From NCBI GenBank assembly GCA_963920765.1, contig OY987248.1:2361001-2425000 (forward strand): a stretch of 64,000 nucleotides of DNA, written 5' to 3'. The notes beneath the pieces are model-generated. The model worked only from the letters and a program-made list of their open reading frames with translations. It was not told the origin of the DNA and did no database searches. This document shows positions 49,118 through 59,751 of this stretch, one piece after another. The translations under genes and the position numbers were made by a program. How positions within the stretch are numbered: the stretch's first letter is position 1; every line of letters begins with the position of its first letter. This DNA comes from Ulota crispa. Taxonomy: Eukaryota > Streptophyta > Bryopsida > Orthotrichales > Orthotrichaceae.

Positions 49118-49852
49118 ATGCTCGAAAACATGACCTCGTTCACCAGCACCGCATCTACGCCCTCGAAGTCCAGCGCGAGGAACCTCTCGTCTCTGTTCAG
49201 TTGGAACAAATCCCGGCAGGTGACGCCACTGAACTGCTTCCTTGAAATGGACGCCGCGTCGCCAAGGAAATCCGAGTTCGGGATGGCAACCGAGCTCACG
49301 CAGATGGACGACGAGAACGCGCACCTCTGCTACACGAGCCTGCGGGATCTGCTGCCGGCGGCAAGCAGTCGGCCCGGCAGTCCCGTGAAGCCGAAGCGGC
49401 CTTTGCCGGAGGGCCGGGAGGAGAAGCCCGAGGAGGAGGTGACGTGGAGTGGAAGTGACCGCCCCGCCATTAAGAACCGACTGGTGGAGCAAGCCGCGAG
49501 AGCTTATCTCCTTCCCACTTCCCCTCAGAAAACTCCCCCGGACCAGTTCCTGGCACGGTATTGGGCCAAGCTCACCTCTAGTAATCCCAGCCGCACTGAC
49601 AGCCAGCTTTGGACTCCTCCTCCTCCTCCTGCAGTAGCAGCAACAGCCCCGCGTCCTGGCCATGGCTGCATCCACGGGTGCACGCACGGCTGCCTCAGCT
49701 GCTTACCCTCGCTTATCTGGGTGGACCTCTCTCGCGTCGTGCACGCTCTTTTCAGCCAGCTCCGTCCACAGGGGCTGCTACGTGACCGCGCTCACTCATC
49801 CACCGTTATCATGAGTCCTTCTTCTCTCATGACTCCATCTGTAGTCAAATGA
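49118..49852 (+). CDS. Plant-specific protein of unknown function (CYTSLRDLLP / IKNRLVEQAARAYL family)
   Basis: A single-exon frame of 244 residues with GC-rich, gene-like codon use in an AT-rich region. Ser-rich N-terminus (1-35), then two blocks that I recall from small unnamed plant proteins: CYTSLRDLLP at 71-80 and IKNRLVEQAARAYLLP at 118-133, followed by a short aromatic stretch (FLARYWAKL). Its molecular role is not known to me. From about residue 165 the sequence departs from the family: a proline run, a Cys/His cluster (about 181-196, with three HGC units) and a tail whose stop codon lies in the first unit of a 42-bp tandem repeat. No signal peptide or clear membrane segment is evident; nuclear or plasma-membrane location cannot be decided. 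The start is the first ATG in frame, with a second at codon 5. Confidence 0.72.
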   Translation: MLENMTSFTSTASTPSKSSARNLSSLFSWNKSRQVTPLNCFLEMDAASPRKSEFGMATELTQMDDENAHLCYTSLRDLLPAASSRPGSPVKPKRPLPEGREEKPEEEVTWSGSDRPAIKNRLVEQAARAYLLPTSPQKTPPDQFLARYWAKLTSSNPSRTDSQLWTPPPPPAVAATAPRPGHGCIHGCTHGCLSCLPSLIWVDLSRVVHALFSQLRPQGLLRDRAHSSTVIMSPSSLMTPSVVK

Positions 49853-49952
49853 AGGCAAAATCTTTCTCTCATGACTCCATCTGTAGTCAAATGAAGGCAA
49901 AATCTTTCTCTCATGACTCCATCTGTAGTCAAATGAAGGCAAATCTTTCTTT
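49827..49952. repeat. 42-bp tandem repeat (x3) covering the stop codon of the unknown gene
   Basis: Three units of 42 bp beginning TCATGACTCCATCTGTAGTC start at 49827, 49869 and 49911; the third has one A fewer. The TGA stop of the gene (49850-49852) lies in the first unit, so units two and three are 3' UTR. Confidence 0.95.
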
Positions 49953-51324
49953 CTCACTTGCGAGTTCTGCATTTCAGTGACGATGGAGATTACGTGACAG
50001 TTCTTCTGCCACAACCCCATCCGAGAATCTCAGGCTTTGTGAGCTTTTCAAGTTCACGACACAGCCATCATGAGCAGTTCTTCTTTCCTGCCTCCACGGG
50101 AGCATTGCAGGCTATGGAGAAAGCTCATTGTCTGGTTTGTGAGTTGCATTTGCAACCCAGTGATCATGCTCATGGTGTGGTTATCATGAGCAGTTCTTCT
50201 GTCATGACACCACCCGAGTATGGCAGGTTACAGTTTCCACCACGTCAGAGTTGTGAGTTTTATGAGCTTTCAATTTAGGAGTGTGTGTGTGTCGTCGAGG
50301 AGAGTCGAGTGTGTAGAAGTGGAGGTTTTTGACTGGTTTTTTTTTGTAAGGTTTGTACATGCAGCTGAAAGGAGTCCCAAGGGGAGAGTCATGTAGCTGT
50401 TTTTGATGTGACAAGATTAAGGTAGGTTTTGCAGTGTGGGTTTGGTACTGAAGGTGGGTGGTAGCCTGTTCAAGCATCTTTATCAAGTAATCTGAAATTC
50501 TGACTGATAGCAATTGTTTTTCAACATGGTGCGGAAAGTTTCTGCATTATTTACTTCTCTGCAATTATAGCGGTGGTAATCATCTTTACAGATGTTGCAA
50601 ATCTGGGGTCGTGAAACTTTGCTGATTCCGCCCTGAACTGCTGTATGTAAGTTATCAGGAGTTTGACTTAAACAATTTTTGTATTTATTGTTAAGGATTG
50701 TGTTCATTAGGAAGGTGGAGTGTGATTAGTGCACTACTGCACTGTAATCATGTCCATTACTTTGTACAATTGCCGCTTTAAGGCCATCTCGAGATTATTA
50801 TTTTTATTGCATGCCTGACATGCAAGGAGTATTATCGGTGCTATTCAATGACAGTATATGGCAATGGTTGAGGATCTCTTCACTAGACTGCAGGAAGTAT
50901 GATTGGGGTCTTGCCAAGTTGGTTATTGTACAAAGTCATAATGTATGTTTATGTCATTTTTGTATGTATATCCATTTGTGCCAGATAATTTACTTCAATA
51001 ATAAAGTGGGTGAATGTATCCATGCGTTTCAGTTTGCTTTAGAAATGTCATCTTGTGGACGACGTGAAACTTGTCGCAAAGTATCGTCTTCTCTGTGATT
51101 AATTTTTTACAAATTTCTGCCCTAAACGTAAACACTTCAAGTAAAATGCACAATCGTTGGACTATTATCAAATTCCTGACCATGTCTTGCTCTTGTTAAC
51201 AATCATCCGCTTGTGTTGAAGGCTTGAAGGCATTTTTATTTTCCTTTTTCCTAATCAACTGGCTTCAGATTGAAGGGTCAAAATCTTCCTTTCGTAAGAG
51301 CTTTATGAGAAAGTTTTCACTTCT
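49953..51324 (+). other. Probable 3' UTR and downstream flank of the unknown gene
   Basis: Unique sequence containing several ATCATGAGCAGTTCTTCT-like words (near 50068 and 50186), an older, spread version of the upstream repeat. An AATAAA-type signal occurs near 50999. No supported coding region. Confidence 0.4.
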
Positions 51325-51688
51325 TTCACCCCTAAATGCTGGGCTGGCCACGGTGGTTGCCCTCTAATGTAATGCCACAGTTGTGTGGCAAGTACCCACC
51401 CATTATGATGTTTTTTTCAAAAGTTGCAGAAGTTAACAAGACATGTTGCCCTCATGAAAATTGTAAGAAGAGTTGTATGAACCATAATACTATGTTTGTG
51501 AATCTTTCTCATAGTTTGAGTTACCCAAAAATATGAGTGCATAATGTGAGGTTTTGTTTTTGCCTTCCACAATGGACCATGTATCCATGATCAATCCTAA
51601 AAAAACATATAAAAAACAAATTTTTCCATCCTACAATTTTTTTTTGTTGTCTTTACAAAACCCATCCACCTTGGCGTTCAAGGGTTAA
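51325..51688. mobile_element. TTAA-type element, left TTAA mutated (364 bp)
   Basis: Left end TTCACCCCTAAATGCTGGG, right end CCACCTTGGCGTTCAAGGGTTAA in its last bases (GGCGTTCAAGGGTTAA). The ends pair imperfectly. Non-coding. Confidence 0.6.
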
Positions 51689-51937
51689 AGGAGAGGTACT
51701 ACAAATTCAAAAAACGCAAAGCACATTTCAGAAGAAAATTCAGTGATAACCTTCAAACCAAAGTTGCCAACAATCCCCCCATATGGTTAGATCCTCATAG
51801 ATGGATCTCTTCCATATGCTACAATTCTCGAGCATCAAAAGTGCGATGATATCACGCACTCGATACACGCAAGTCAGCTAGCTACACAATGAATTCAAAG
51901 TCATAACTACATATTCAATGTACAAGGATTCTAGGAA

Positions 51938-52432
51938 GGGGATTGAAGGGATTGATATGTCTACCACACCCTCTCAGCTATTCTACCACACCCCGGGGTA
52001 AATTTTAGATTTCTACCATCAAATAGTTGAATTTAAGAATTTGGAATTCAGATTTGGACTTAGAGACCTTCATTTTGTCTAAAATCATAGATAAAAAGGT
52101 TGTAATTGAACAACACCCAATGAAAAAGCTTAGCTCGGGGGAAAAATATTACTTTTACTTATATAAATATATAAATATATATACATATATAAACAAATAA
52201 ATATATAAAAATATATTTATATTTATATTTATATATTTATATATTTATATATATTCTTTTCATTGGGTATTATTCAATTAGAACCTTTTTATGATTGTAG
52301 ACAAAATCACCGTCTCTAAGTCCAAATCTGAATTCTAAATTCTCAAATTGAGCTTTTTGATGGTAGAAATCTAAAATTTACCTTGGGGTGTGGTAGAATA
52401 GCTGAAAGGGTGTGGTAGACATATCAATCTCC
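51938..52432. mobile_element. Foldback element with inverted arms of about 190 bp and 9-bp target duplication
   Basis: The outer arms (51938-52140 and 52255-52432) are inverted copies, sharing GATTGATATGTC, GTGTGGTAGAATAGCTGA and TTCATTGGGT words on opposite strands. TTCTAGGAA flanks it at 51929-51937 and 52433-52441. The centre is a TATATAAATATAT-type repeat (about 52155-52255). A Mutator-like origin is indicated by the long arms and the 9-bp duplication. Confidence 0.9.
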
Positions 52433-52992
52433 TTCTAGGAAATATTAAATGCAAATGTCACTCAGCAATAGTGGATGCTATGAATACAATTCCTATTAGA
52501 AGATAGAACTTTTGAGTATCAAAAGTGTAAAAAGAAAATTAGAAAATAACTTGGATATTCCTATTATAGCCACATGCAAGTTTGTCATTTTTAAGTGACT
52601 ATGGGAGAAGCTCAACAAAAGGGATCCTAAAAATCAGAAAGATTCTTAAAATCTAACCCCTCCCTTGAGTATTTCTGGTTGGTTATCCTAAAGCTTACTT
52701 TTGGAAACCTGTTTTTCAGTCTTCCAGCAAAAGTTCCAGTCCAGTCTGGACATGCCTTGATGTGAATTGACCAAATATTTGCTCAAGAGCGAGCAAAAAG
52801 TAACATCCGTGAAGAGTGTCAACGGTGTAACATGGTTTGGAAAAATATCGTGACGGCTCAAGCCACTTCAAGCAGTAGAGGAATATGCGTGTGCACCACC
52901 ACCAACCAGTATTAGGGATGTGCACATACGAGTACCAAGCTTCTTCATGCTTATGTTTAGTTTTGGTTCCGCTGCTTTGCACCAAAAACTAT

Positions 52993-53213
52993 TTAATCCC
53001 TGAAGGGCCCTTGGGCTCTGGACCTACGGTACCAAATACAGTCGCAACCAATATTCAGAAGTTTGAAATCGGTTAGAAATTAAGTGTTACAATTATACAT
53101 ATTGAAGGGTTGTATGATGGTGGGTGTATATTTTTTTGGAAAGCCCTCAAATACGTCTGTACATATAGTTGTACATACAGTAGCAAAGGGCTTTTGGGCC
53201 GTTTAGGGGATAA
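52993..53213. mobile_element. TTAA-type element (221 bp), sister of the 47162 copy
   Basis: Begins TTAATCCCTGAAGGGCCC and ends GGGCCGTTTAGGGGATAA; the right TTAA has become ATAA. Interior matches 47162-47392. It shares its right boundary with the next small element. Confidence 0.78.
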
Positions 53214-53288
53214 CCCCTAAATGCCTGAAGCACCAAATTTTAATAAATTTTACACTAGAATTTGGTACCTCATGCATTTAGGGGTTGA
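53210..53288. mobile_element. Very short TTAA-type element (79 bp), internally deleted
   Basis: Left end ATAACCCCTAAATGCCTGA, right end GCATTTAGGGGTTGA. These are the ends of the 33823 and 57353 family with nearly the whole interior missing. Confidence 0.65.
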
Positions 53289-53454
53289 GCAGCTGCAACA
53301 ACGGTAATTCAAGTGACATTCGGCTTTCTTGCAAAGGAGACGCTAGTGACAAGACTATCATGCTTGTACATAATTCAAATGCCAAAAAAATATTGAGATG
53401 CAGCATGAGAGATCAAATGAGCGATTGTTAAGAGTTTTAAAGAAGGGAATTGAT

Positions 53455-53850
53455 ATGTGCACACTCTAGGTTTGATATATGCATACCATGTGGGGGGGTA
53501 AACTTTAGCTATTTACCATCAATAAGCCGAATTTGAAAAACTTGAACTCGGATGTGAATTTAGAAACCTTGATTTAGTCTAAAACCACATAGGAGGCTAC
53601 AATTGAACAACTCTAATGGAAAAACTTAGCTAGGGGGCAAATTAAGACTTTTACCCTTGTCTGTAAAAAAAGCTAAAAATTTCATTGGGCGTTGTTCAAT
53701 TATAACCTCCTTCATTTTAAACTAAATCAAGATTTTTAAATCTGAATTTGAATTCAAATTGTCCAAATTCAGCTTGTTGATGGTAAATAACTAAAATTGA
53801 CCCCTACCCGGTGTGCGTATACCAAACCCAGGGTGTGCACATATCAACTC
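53455..53850. mobile_element. Foldback element related to 51938-52432, with 9-bp target duplication
   Basis: Inverted arms of about 190 bp begin GGGAATTGATATGTGCACAC and end GTGTGCACATATCAACTC. TTTAAAGAA (or TTTTAAAGAA) flanks it at 53446-53454 and 53852-53860. Arm sequence shares the TGATGGTA, TTCATTGGG and GTTGTTCAATT words with the 51.9-kb element, so both belong to one diverged family. Confidence 0.88.
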
Positions 53851-54039
53851 TTTTAAAGAAATGATAAACAACATGACAAATACATGTGAGATTGTGACGA
53901 AGGCCATGAATATCAATCAAACATTCTTAGCCTTGTCGCCCCCGGTTTTGCCCTCTGGGCTTTCTTGCAAATCTTTTTAGCCTTCACAACTTTCAATATA
54001 CCGCCTCCCTTTCTTGCGGCAGAAGAGAAGACAGAGACA

Positions 54040-54209
54040 ATGCCAGGCAGCGGCAGCAAAAGTGGAGATGAAGGGTTAAGTTACGCACAAGTAAGGGCCA
54101 TGATTCGTGAGGAAGGTCGAAAGAAGCGAGATGATCAAACCAGGAAGAAGGCGGGCAAAGCCAAGTTGGTAGACAAGGACACTTGCCTTTCAAAAGCCAT
54201 GTCAGTGGT
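54040..54209 (+). CDS. Possible short or first exon, highly charged, unidentified
   Basis: From ATG 54040 a frame runs 60 codons to TAA at 54220-54222. It encodes a Lys/Arg/Glu-rich sequence (for example YAQVRAMIREEGRKKRDDQ) unlike the surrounding AT-rich DNA. A consensus donor GTG|GTAAGT at 54208 suggests an exon end, and a MITE starts at 54220, 10 bp further. I found no partner exon. It could be a gene remnant, the 5' end of a transposon gene, or chance. Confidence 0.25.
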
Positions 54210-54219
54210 AAGTAGTAAG

Positions 54220-54532
54220 TAAGGTAGTGTGCTCGTAAACCGTTCATGTAGGGGCTGAAACTGAAGTTTGGGGAGGTGAAACTTTTTGAAATAATTTTCA
54301 GTAAATTTTTCTTGGCATTTATCCCAAGTGTTTTCATATTTTATGGAGTTTTGTGGAATTAGTTATGAAATTTTGAAGTGGAAAGGGCATAGGTGCTCTA
54401 AAACCACCCATCTCTCAAATTTTTGTCCCATGTACATTGTTGAAAGGCTATGAATAAGACATGTGCCAACACAGTACAATTGGGGAGGTGAGCGGTTTTA
54501 GAGCATGAGCGGAATATGAGCAGACTACCTCA
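54220..54532. mobile_element. TA-flanked MITE of the TAAGGTAG family, copy B8
   Basis: Begins TAAGGTAGTGTGCTCGTAAA and ends GAGCAGACTACCTCA. The interior is the reverse-orientation relative of the element at 471-792 (shared GGGGAGGTGA, TTTTAGAGC and AAATTTTGAAG words). Non-coding. Confidence 0.78.
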
Positions 54533-55314
54533 CTCTATAAGGACAAAGCCTCTTGTTATATAGTTGCTTGTTCTGTTTTGGTGGCTAAGGGCTGTTCACA
54601 CTTCACACTACCGAGCATTAGAGCATCTCCAGTTCTCCACCGATTTGGGCTATTTCAAAGTTTTCCATTTGTGTTGGGCGGCTCTCAAGCTCCTGGGTCT
54701 CCAGCCATGCTCTTCAAAAAGGTGGCCTAGCTTGCATTCCAACATGCCTCATAAATAATCATTTGATCACTTATCAAGGAAAGTAGAGGATAAAGCTCAC
54801 TAAACTTAAGATAAATAGTGTTTAATAGTGTCTTGAAGGGCCCTTGCTAGACACAAGCTAGAAATTGTAAGACACAATGTCAATAGAGGGTTTTGAGAGG
54901 GCCCACAGCACTTTTCATCCACTTTGAATGTGTTGGAGTCATTGGTGGAAATGCTCTTAGTAGAATGCTATAATGTGAGCAGGATCTGTGATCCGTGAGC
55001 CGTGAGCATGGATTTTTTATTAGAATAGATTTTGTGAGGATTTGCAAGACATAGTAATTTGATTATCATTTAAAAAGTTGTGATTTTTACAAGTTGGTTT
55101 GAGAGATTTGACAACACTTGGGTTTACAACAATGCAACAATCATATGAAATGGGTTTACAATTATGCAACAATCATATGAAAGAGGAAGAAGCTTCACTT
55201 TTGTATTTGCGAAATTGAAAAAGACAAAGAGCTATATTACATTACTAGAGGCTTTTGTCCTCACAACATGAAACATATAGTATAACATGAGCTCATTTCA
55301 TCAGTTGCACCAAA
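54533..55314. other. No gene recognised; intergenic DNA
   Basis: AT-rich DNA without supported frames. A 64-codon plus-strand frame near 54564 has no recognisable features. Confidence 0.5.
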
Positions 55315-55323
55315 TTTATTCAA

Positions 55324-55494
55324 GGGAAAATTTCATGGAAATCCTTGAAGTTTGCAATATTTTCATAGGTACTCTTGTTTTTTCAGAAGTACAACGCCTA
55401 ATTTTTTTGGTCCAAGGGTATTTGTGATGTTTTTGAAAAAGCAAGGTATCTATGAAAACATTGCAAACTTCAAGGGTATCCATGAAATTTTCCT
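55324..55494. mobile_element. Mutator-like MITE, copy 4, internally deleted, with exact 9-bp duplication
   Basis: A 171-bp version retaining both ends (GGGAAAATTTCATGG and CATGAAATTTTCC) but lacking the central half. TTTATTCAA is duplicated at 55315-55323 and 55495-55503. Confidence 0.93.
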
Positions 55495-55503
55495 TTTATT
55501 CAA

Positions 55504-56192
55504 ATGTCCTTGCTTTCACTTACACAACACTTTTGTTAACACAAAGCCTCCTTTCCCTCTACCACACTTACCAATTGACAAACTTGATAGGTCCTGCCAG
55601 TACATGGTGTTTTTAACTAATTTTGAAACATAATAAAGTCACAAATTATTACTCATACGCAGAGTGTTGAGAAATCTTCTGATGTTTTGCACACATTATA
55701 TGAAACTTATTGGGAGATCTATGTAAAAAACTAAGAGATCTATGTAAATTATTGGGGGATTTATGCAACTCAACATTAGGAAATTTCTCAATGTTTTGGT
55801 AACCAGATCCTTTGTTACATGAATAGTCCAAATTTAGTTAAATATGTTACCAATGGCATTTATTTTTTTAAGCTACATATAACAAAAGCTTTACAAATAT
55901 TTCTATCTTACAAAAAGCCTATAGGAAATTTTAAATGTACAACTCAACCTTACCTAGATCTTATAGCAAATAATAATAATAAAAAATTGCATGTTGTCAA
56001 AAATGCATTGCAACTATCAAAGCAACAAAAAAGGCTTATGTAGAAATCGGCAAATTTGGTTATTTTAACCAAAGTTTTGGGAACCACCTTATACTAAACC
56101 AAAAAAAAAAGGAGAAAGAGGAAGATAGAAAGGCTAACCTATAGTTGGACAATAACCTTTTTTTTTTATCAATCAGTAGAGTTCCAACATCC
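55504..56192. other. No gene recognised; intergenic DNA
   Basis: AT-rich DNA with three GGGAGATCTATG-like short repeats near 55710-55765; nothing coding is supported. Confidence 0.5.
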
Positions 56193-56568
56193 TTAACCCT
56201 TAAACATTAAGGCCGACGTGAAAGATCCATTGGTTATTGGAAAAACTCTCCATAGGATGGAGAAAAATCAAATTTCATTTAGTAATTTTTAAAATTAATC
56301 ATGAGCACATGGTCTATCATGGAAGGCAAAAAAAAACCTCACTAAATGTACACATTTTTTTAGGTAGCCCAAATAGTGAGAAAATTTAAAAACATGTTGT
56401 AAGGTCCCATGTTGTCCATTTTGCAATTGCAATTTTTACCAAGTCAGCATGCACTATTGACTTCTGCAACTTTTGAAAATAAGAGTACAATGAATGGGCA
56501 CTTGCCACACTACTATAGAGCACTATAAAGGGATAGTCACAATGACCAACTTAGTGTTTAGGGGTTAA
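56193..56568. mobile_element. TTAA-flanked element with piggyBac-like ends (376 bp)
   Basis: Begins TTAACCCTTAAACATTAAGG and ends ACTTAGTGTTTAGGGGTTAA, inverted with some mismatches. Non-coding. Confidence 0.72.
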
Positions 56569-57352
56569 TAGTCAAGAAAAATTTAGTCCTAAATTTTGAA
56601 TGAAAAAGTGTGCAAACAACATTTTCAAACTATCTTTGTCCTTTTGGCACAAGTAAAACTTATATAAACAGATTGTCATATAAAAAACTAGGTTGACAGC
56701 ATAAATGATAGCCTGTTGCTTTTGTACATTGTAAAAATTTGTGATTCACTGAAAGTTATGATAATGAGTTGCAAGAGCAAGATAAACATGTGATCCAACC
56801 CTCTAAATGCAACACTTAACCAAATTATTTTTTGGGATCGTGAGGAAACTTTCTCCCGCCAATAGAGATGCCTAAGCAAAAAAAAAAAAACTCCAAATCT
56901 ACATAAACTCATTGTAAATATTAGATTTTTAAAATGGTTTTGATTGAGCCTGATAAACGTGCTAAATGATAATTTGACATAGATTTTACATTTTGAATCC
57001 GAGCTAATTTAGGAGCAGCTTTGTGACAATGGAACCATCCAGCAAATAGTACTAAAAGAGACCTCAAAACCCATGTGACCCCAAATCTCTGGAGTAATAA
57101 GTTAATGCTTAAAAAACAACAAATAAGTTACACGCCCCAAATTTACAAGGACCTGCACTCCTGCTGCAGGCCAGATCCTAGAATTCCCTTGACCAGGGCC
57201 AGAGTGGCAGGGACAGTCCAGGTCAGCGTTCACAAATGCGGCTAAATTTAGGAAATACTATAGTCAGTTCTGTTTATTGCGAGGAATACAACTTGTGGTT
57301 AAATTGGAAAATTCCAAATACAAAAAGCAGTGCTTCGAGCCACTTGAGGTAA
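56569..57352. other. No gene recognised; intergenic DNA
   Basis: Unique AT-rich DNA with a GC-richer patch near 57150-57240 that shows no frame or homology that I recognise. Confidence 0.5.
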
Positions 57353-58310
57353 TTAACCCCTAAATGCCTGAGGACATTTTTGAGCTTCTACGAATTTGCT
57401 CTGAACGAAAAGCGAACTTTTTGTTAAGCTGTGTCAGTTTAAAAAAAAATCGTACAAATTCAAACTAAATATGTTAGAGATAATATAGGAAAAGAAAACA
57501 CAACAATATCACTTATGGATTAAAAGATTATAGTTTTTGATAATGAGGGTGTTAAAATTGCAAAAATGACTTGAAATCTTTCAATCTTCTTTTCATATGT
57601 TGAATCTAAAAAACTAGTCACCCATAAAATACAAGGTTAAAGGATATAATATACATAACTCTAATCACCTCACAACTTTTCAAAACCCCTTCTATAATTC
57701 TTTAAAATGAGTTTCTAGTGTAAATTTTTCTCCAAGACCTAGTGTATTTGAGGCTCATTTCCAAGAACTCTCAACACTACAAAAAGTCAAGATCCTTACA
57801 CAATATCTTGAGTAGAAAAATCATAATCAATCATTTTCAAATCAAATTTTAGATGCTAAAACCAGACTTCAAAAATAACAATTCAAATATATAAACTACT
57901 AAAAATAGCAACTTAACTGGGTTTATGGGGAGATTACAAATAGGGGCTCACAAATGAAAAATATTATAAATAGTGGCACAATTTAAAGATAATTACAAAT
58001 AGGGGCACAATTTCATATAATTTTTTGTAAATTCTTGTAAACTTTAGGTTTGGACATTGGTTGGTTTAGATACATCACATTGAATGTTAGCTAACCTCCA
58101 AAAAACTTAAAACTTTTCCAAATCAAGCTTGAAAAAATTAGTAAAAGGATTTTGAAATTGTGCCCCTATTTGTATTTATTTTGAAGTTGTGCCCCTATCT
58201 GCAATATTTTTCATTCTTTTGTGCCCCTATTTGTATTTTGTAATTTTCCATAGGTTTATTGAACATATTGTTGACACCCAAATTGGGTGCCTCAAGCATT
58301 TAGGGGTTAA
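57353..58310. mobile_element. TTAA-flanked element with piggyBac-like ends, carrying a nested insertion
   Basis: Begins TTAACCCCTAAATGCCTGAG and ends CTCAAGCATTTAGGGGTTAA. Outside the nested segment it is collinear with 33823-34475. A 324-bp element interrupts it at 57927-58250. Confidence 0.88.
57927..58250. mobile_element. Nested element with inverted AAATAGGGGC repeats and probable 9-bp duplication
   Basis: Ends GGGGAGATTACAAATAGGGG and GCCCCTATTTGTATTTTGTA plus AATTTTCCA. TGGGTTTAT (57918-57926) and TAGGTTTAT (58251-58259) flank it and match at 8 of 9 positions; the uninterrupted relative at 33.8 kb has only one such word. Three GGGGCACAA-type repeats lie inside each arm. Part of the interior matches 27620-27740. 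Confidence 0.8.
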
Positions 58311-58544
58311 CCCTTAAACACCCCAGCAACGGGATCTTGTCATTGGGGATCACAAATTGATCTCACTTTTTCTCTTGATTTGTACTGTGAAAACAGTTGT
58401 GATTGGTCCCCATCAGCAGAGAAGGTAGTCCTTCTTCAAATCCTACGGTCACTTTTTCTGATTGTAATTTTCCAAGTTGTGGTGGCCATTAAACCCCCAT
58501 TTTCTCCTAAACCCTAAAACAACTCCGGGCGCTCAGGGGTTTAA
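58307..58544. mobile_element. TTAA-flanked element (238 bp) sharing a TTAA with the previous element
   Basis: Begins TTAACCCTTAAACACCCC and ends GGGCGCTCAGGGGTTTAA. Homologous to the nested element at 40954-41189. Its left TTAA is also the right TTAA of the 57353 element. Confidence 0.85.
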
Positions 58545-59225
58545 AAAATAAAAATGGGATCACTTGTTTAGGTCTTTAGGTCCACGACTCTAGTCCCAGG
58601 TCTAGTCCTAGTCAGTGTTTTTTTTGGGCAAGTTAAGGCCCAATTGCCTCAAAAAAAAGGCTAGCTTCAAGCCTATAGGAAAAAAGGGGGAATTTTTTTC
58701 AAAAAATGCCAGATTGCAATAATGAAAATTGCATTGCAGCCTAGGCTTTCATAAAATCCTTCTCAAATTGAAAATTGATGCCATCATTTTAAAATTATTT
58801 GAGCATTTTAAAATTTTTTGAGGTGTTGCCTAATCCAATTCAATATAATACTTAGGTAATGGCAATGGTTATTTGGATGTTTTCAAAAAATGACCAGTGA
58901 ATGTTTTTTACCTACAGAAAAATCCCATGATGCTCCAAAAATCCATGCATTGGGACCACCTTCAGCTCCAACCAAAATAGGGATGGAGCTAGCAAGCTAC
59001 AAACCATTTTCAAAAAATGCCACCCAAGCATTGGTGAGAAAACCAAAAAAAAAAACCCTGGTCCTAGTAGCAGCCAATGGATGAACAGCGCCCTACATTC
59101 ATCCACCTTGTTCATCAGTTCACGCGGAGTCCACAGTGTGTCCCAGCCCAGGTCAGTCCAAGCCCGGGGGGAGGGACCCATCACCATCGTTGCAACGCAA
59201 AGGTCAACGCGGGAGGCCAAGCAAA

Positions 59226-59287
59226 GACAAGGAGAGAGACAGAGAGAGAGCGAGAGAAGGAAGAGAGAAAGAGAGAGAGAGGGAGAG
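59226..59287. repeat. Purine (GA) tract
   Basis: About 60 bases almost entirely of G and A with GAGAGA runs on the plus strand, in the GC-richer area upstream of the DUF3475 gene. GA/CT tracts are frequent in plant 5' leaders; here its role is unproven. Confidence 0.8.
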
Positions 59288-59751
59288 ATGCACCGTGACA
59301 CAATCCCAAAGAGGAGAAAATGCGCTTGTCCAGCCGGACGTCAATGCCCACGCGGTGTCGTAACAAATCAACGCCCCATCGCCCCCGCCCTCGGCGCTTG
59401 CTGCGTCTCCCTTGCCTTGCATTCCGGCTGCGACTGCAACCCCTCCCCACTCCTCTCTAGGGTACACTTCTCGTGCCGCTAGTCGGTAAAACAAGCGCGC
59501 AGTTTTGGTCCTATGGAACACCAGGATGAGCAAATGGAGTAGATCCGGATCGATGGCGGAGTATAGGTGAGAGAGAACAATTCTCGTATTCCTTTCCATT
59601 TCAGTTTTGGTGTTTTTTTCAGTCGGGAGTGTATTGTTGTTGCGGTGTCGGCTATGGTATGGAAGGATTGGTGGTTGTGTGTGCGCGAGCTGCTTGCTCA
59701 GGTTTTGCCCGACACCCCCACCGCCGATTCTAGCGGGGCTTGGACGACAGT

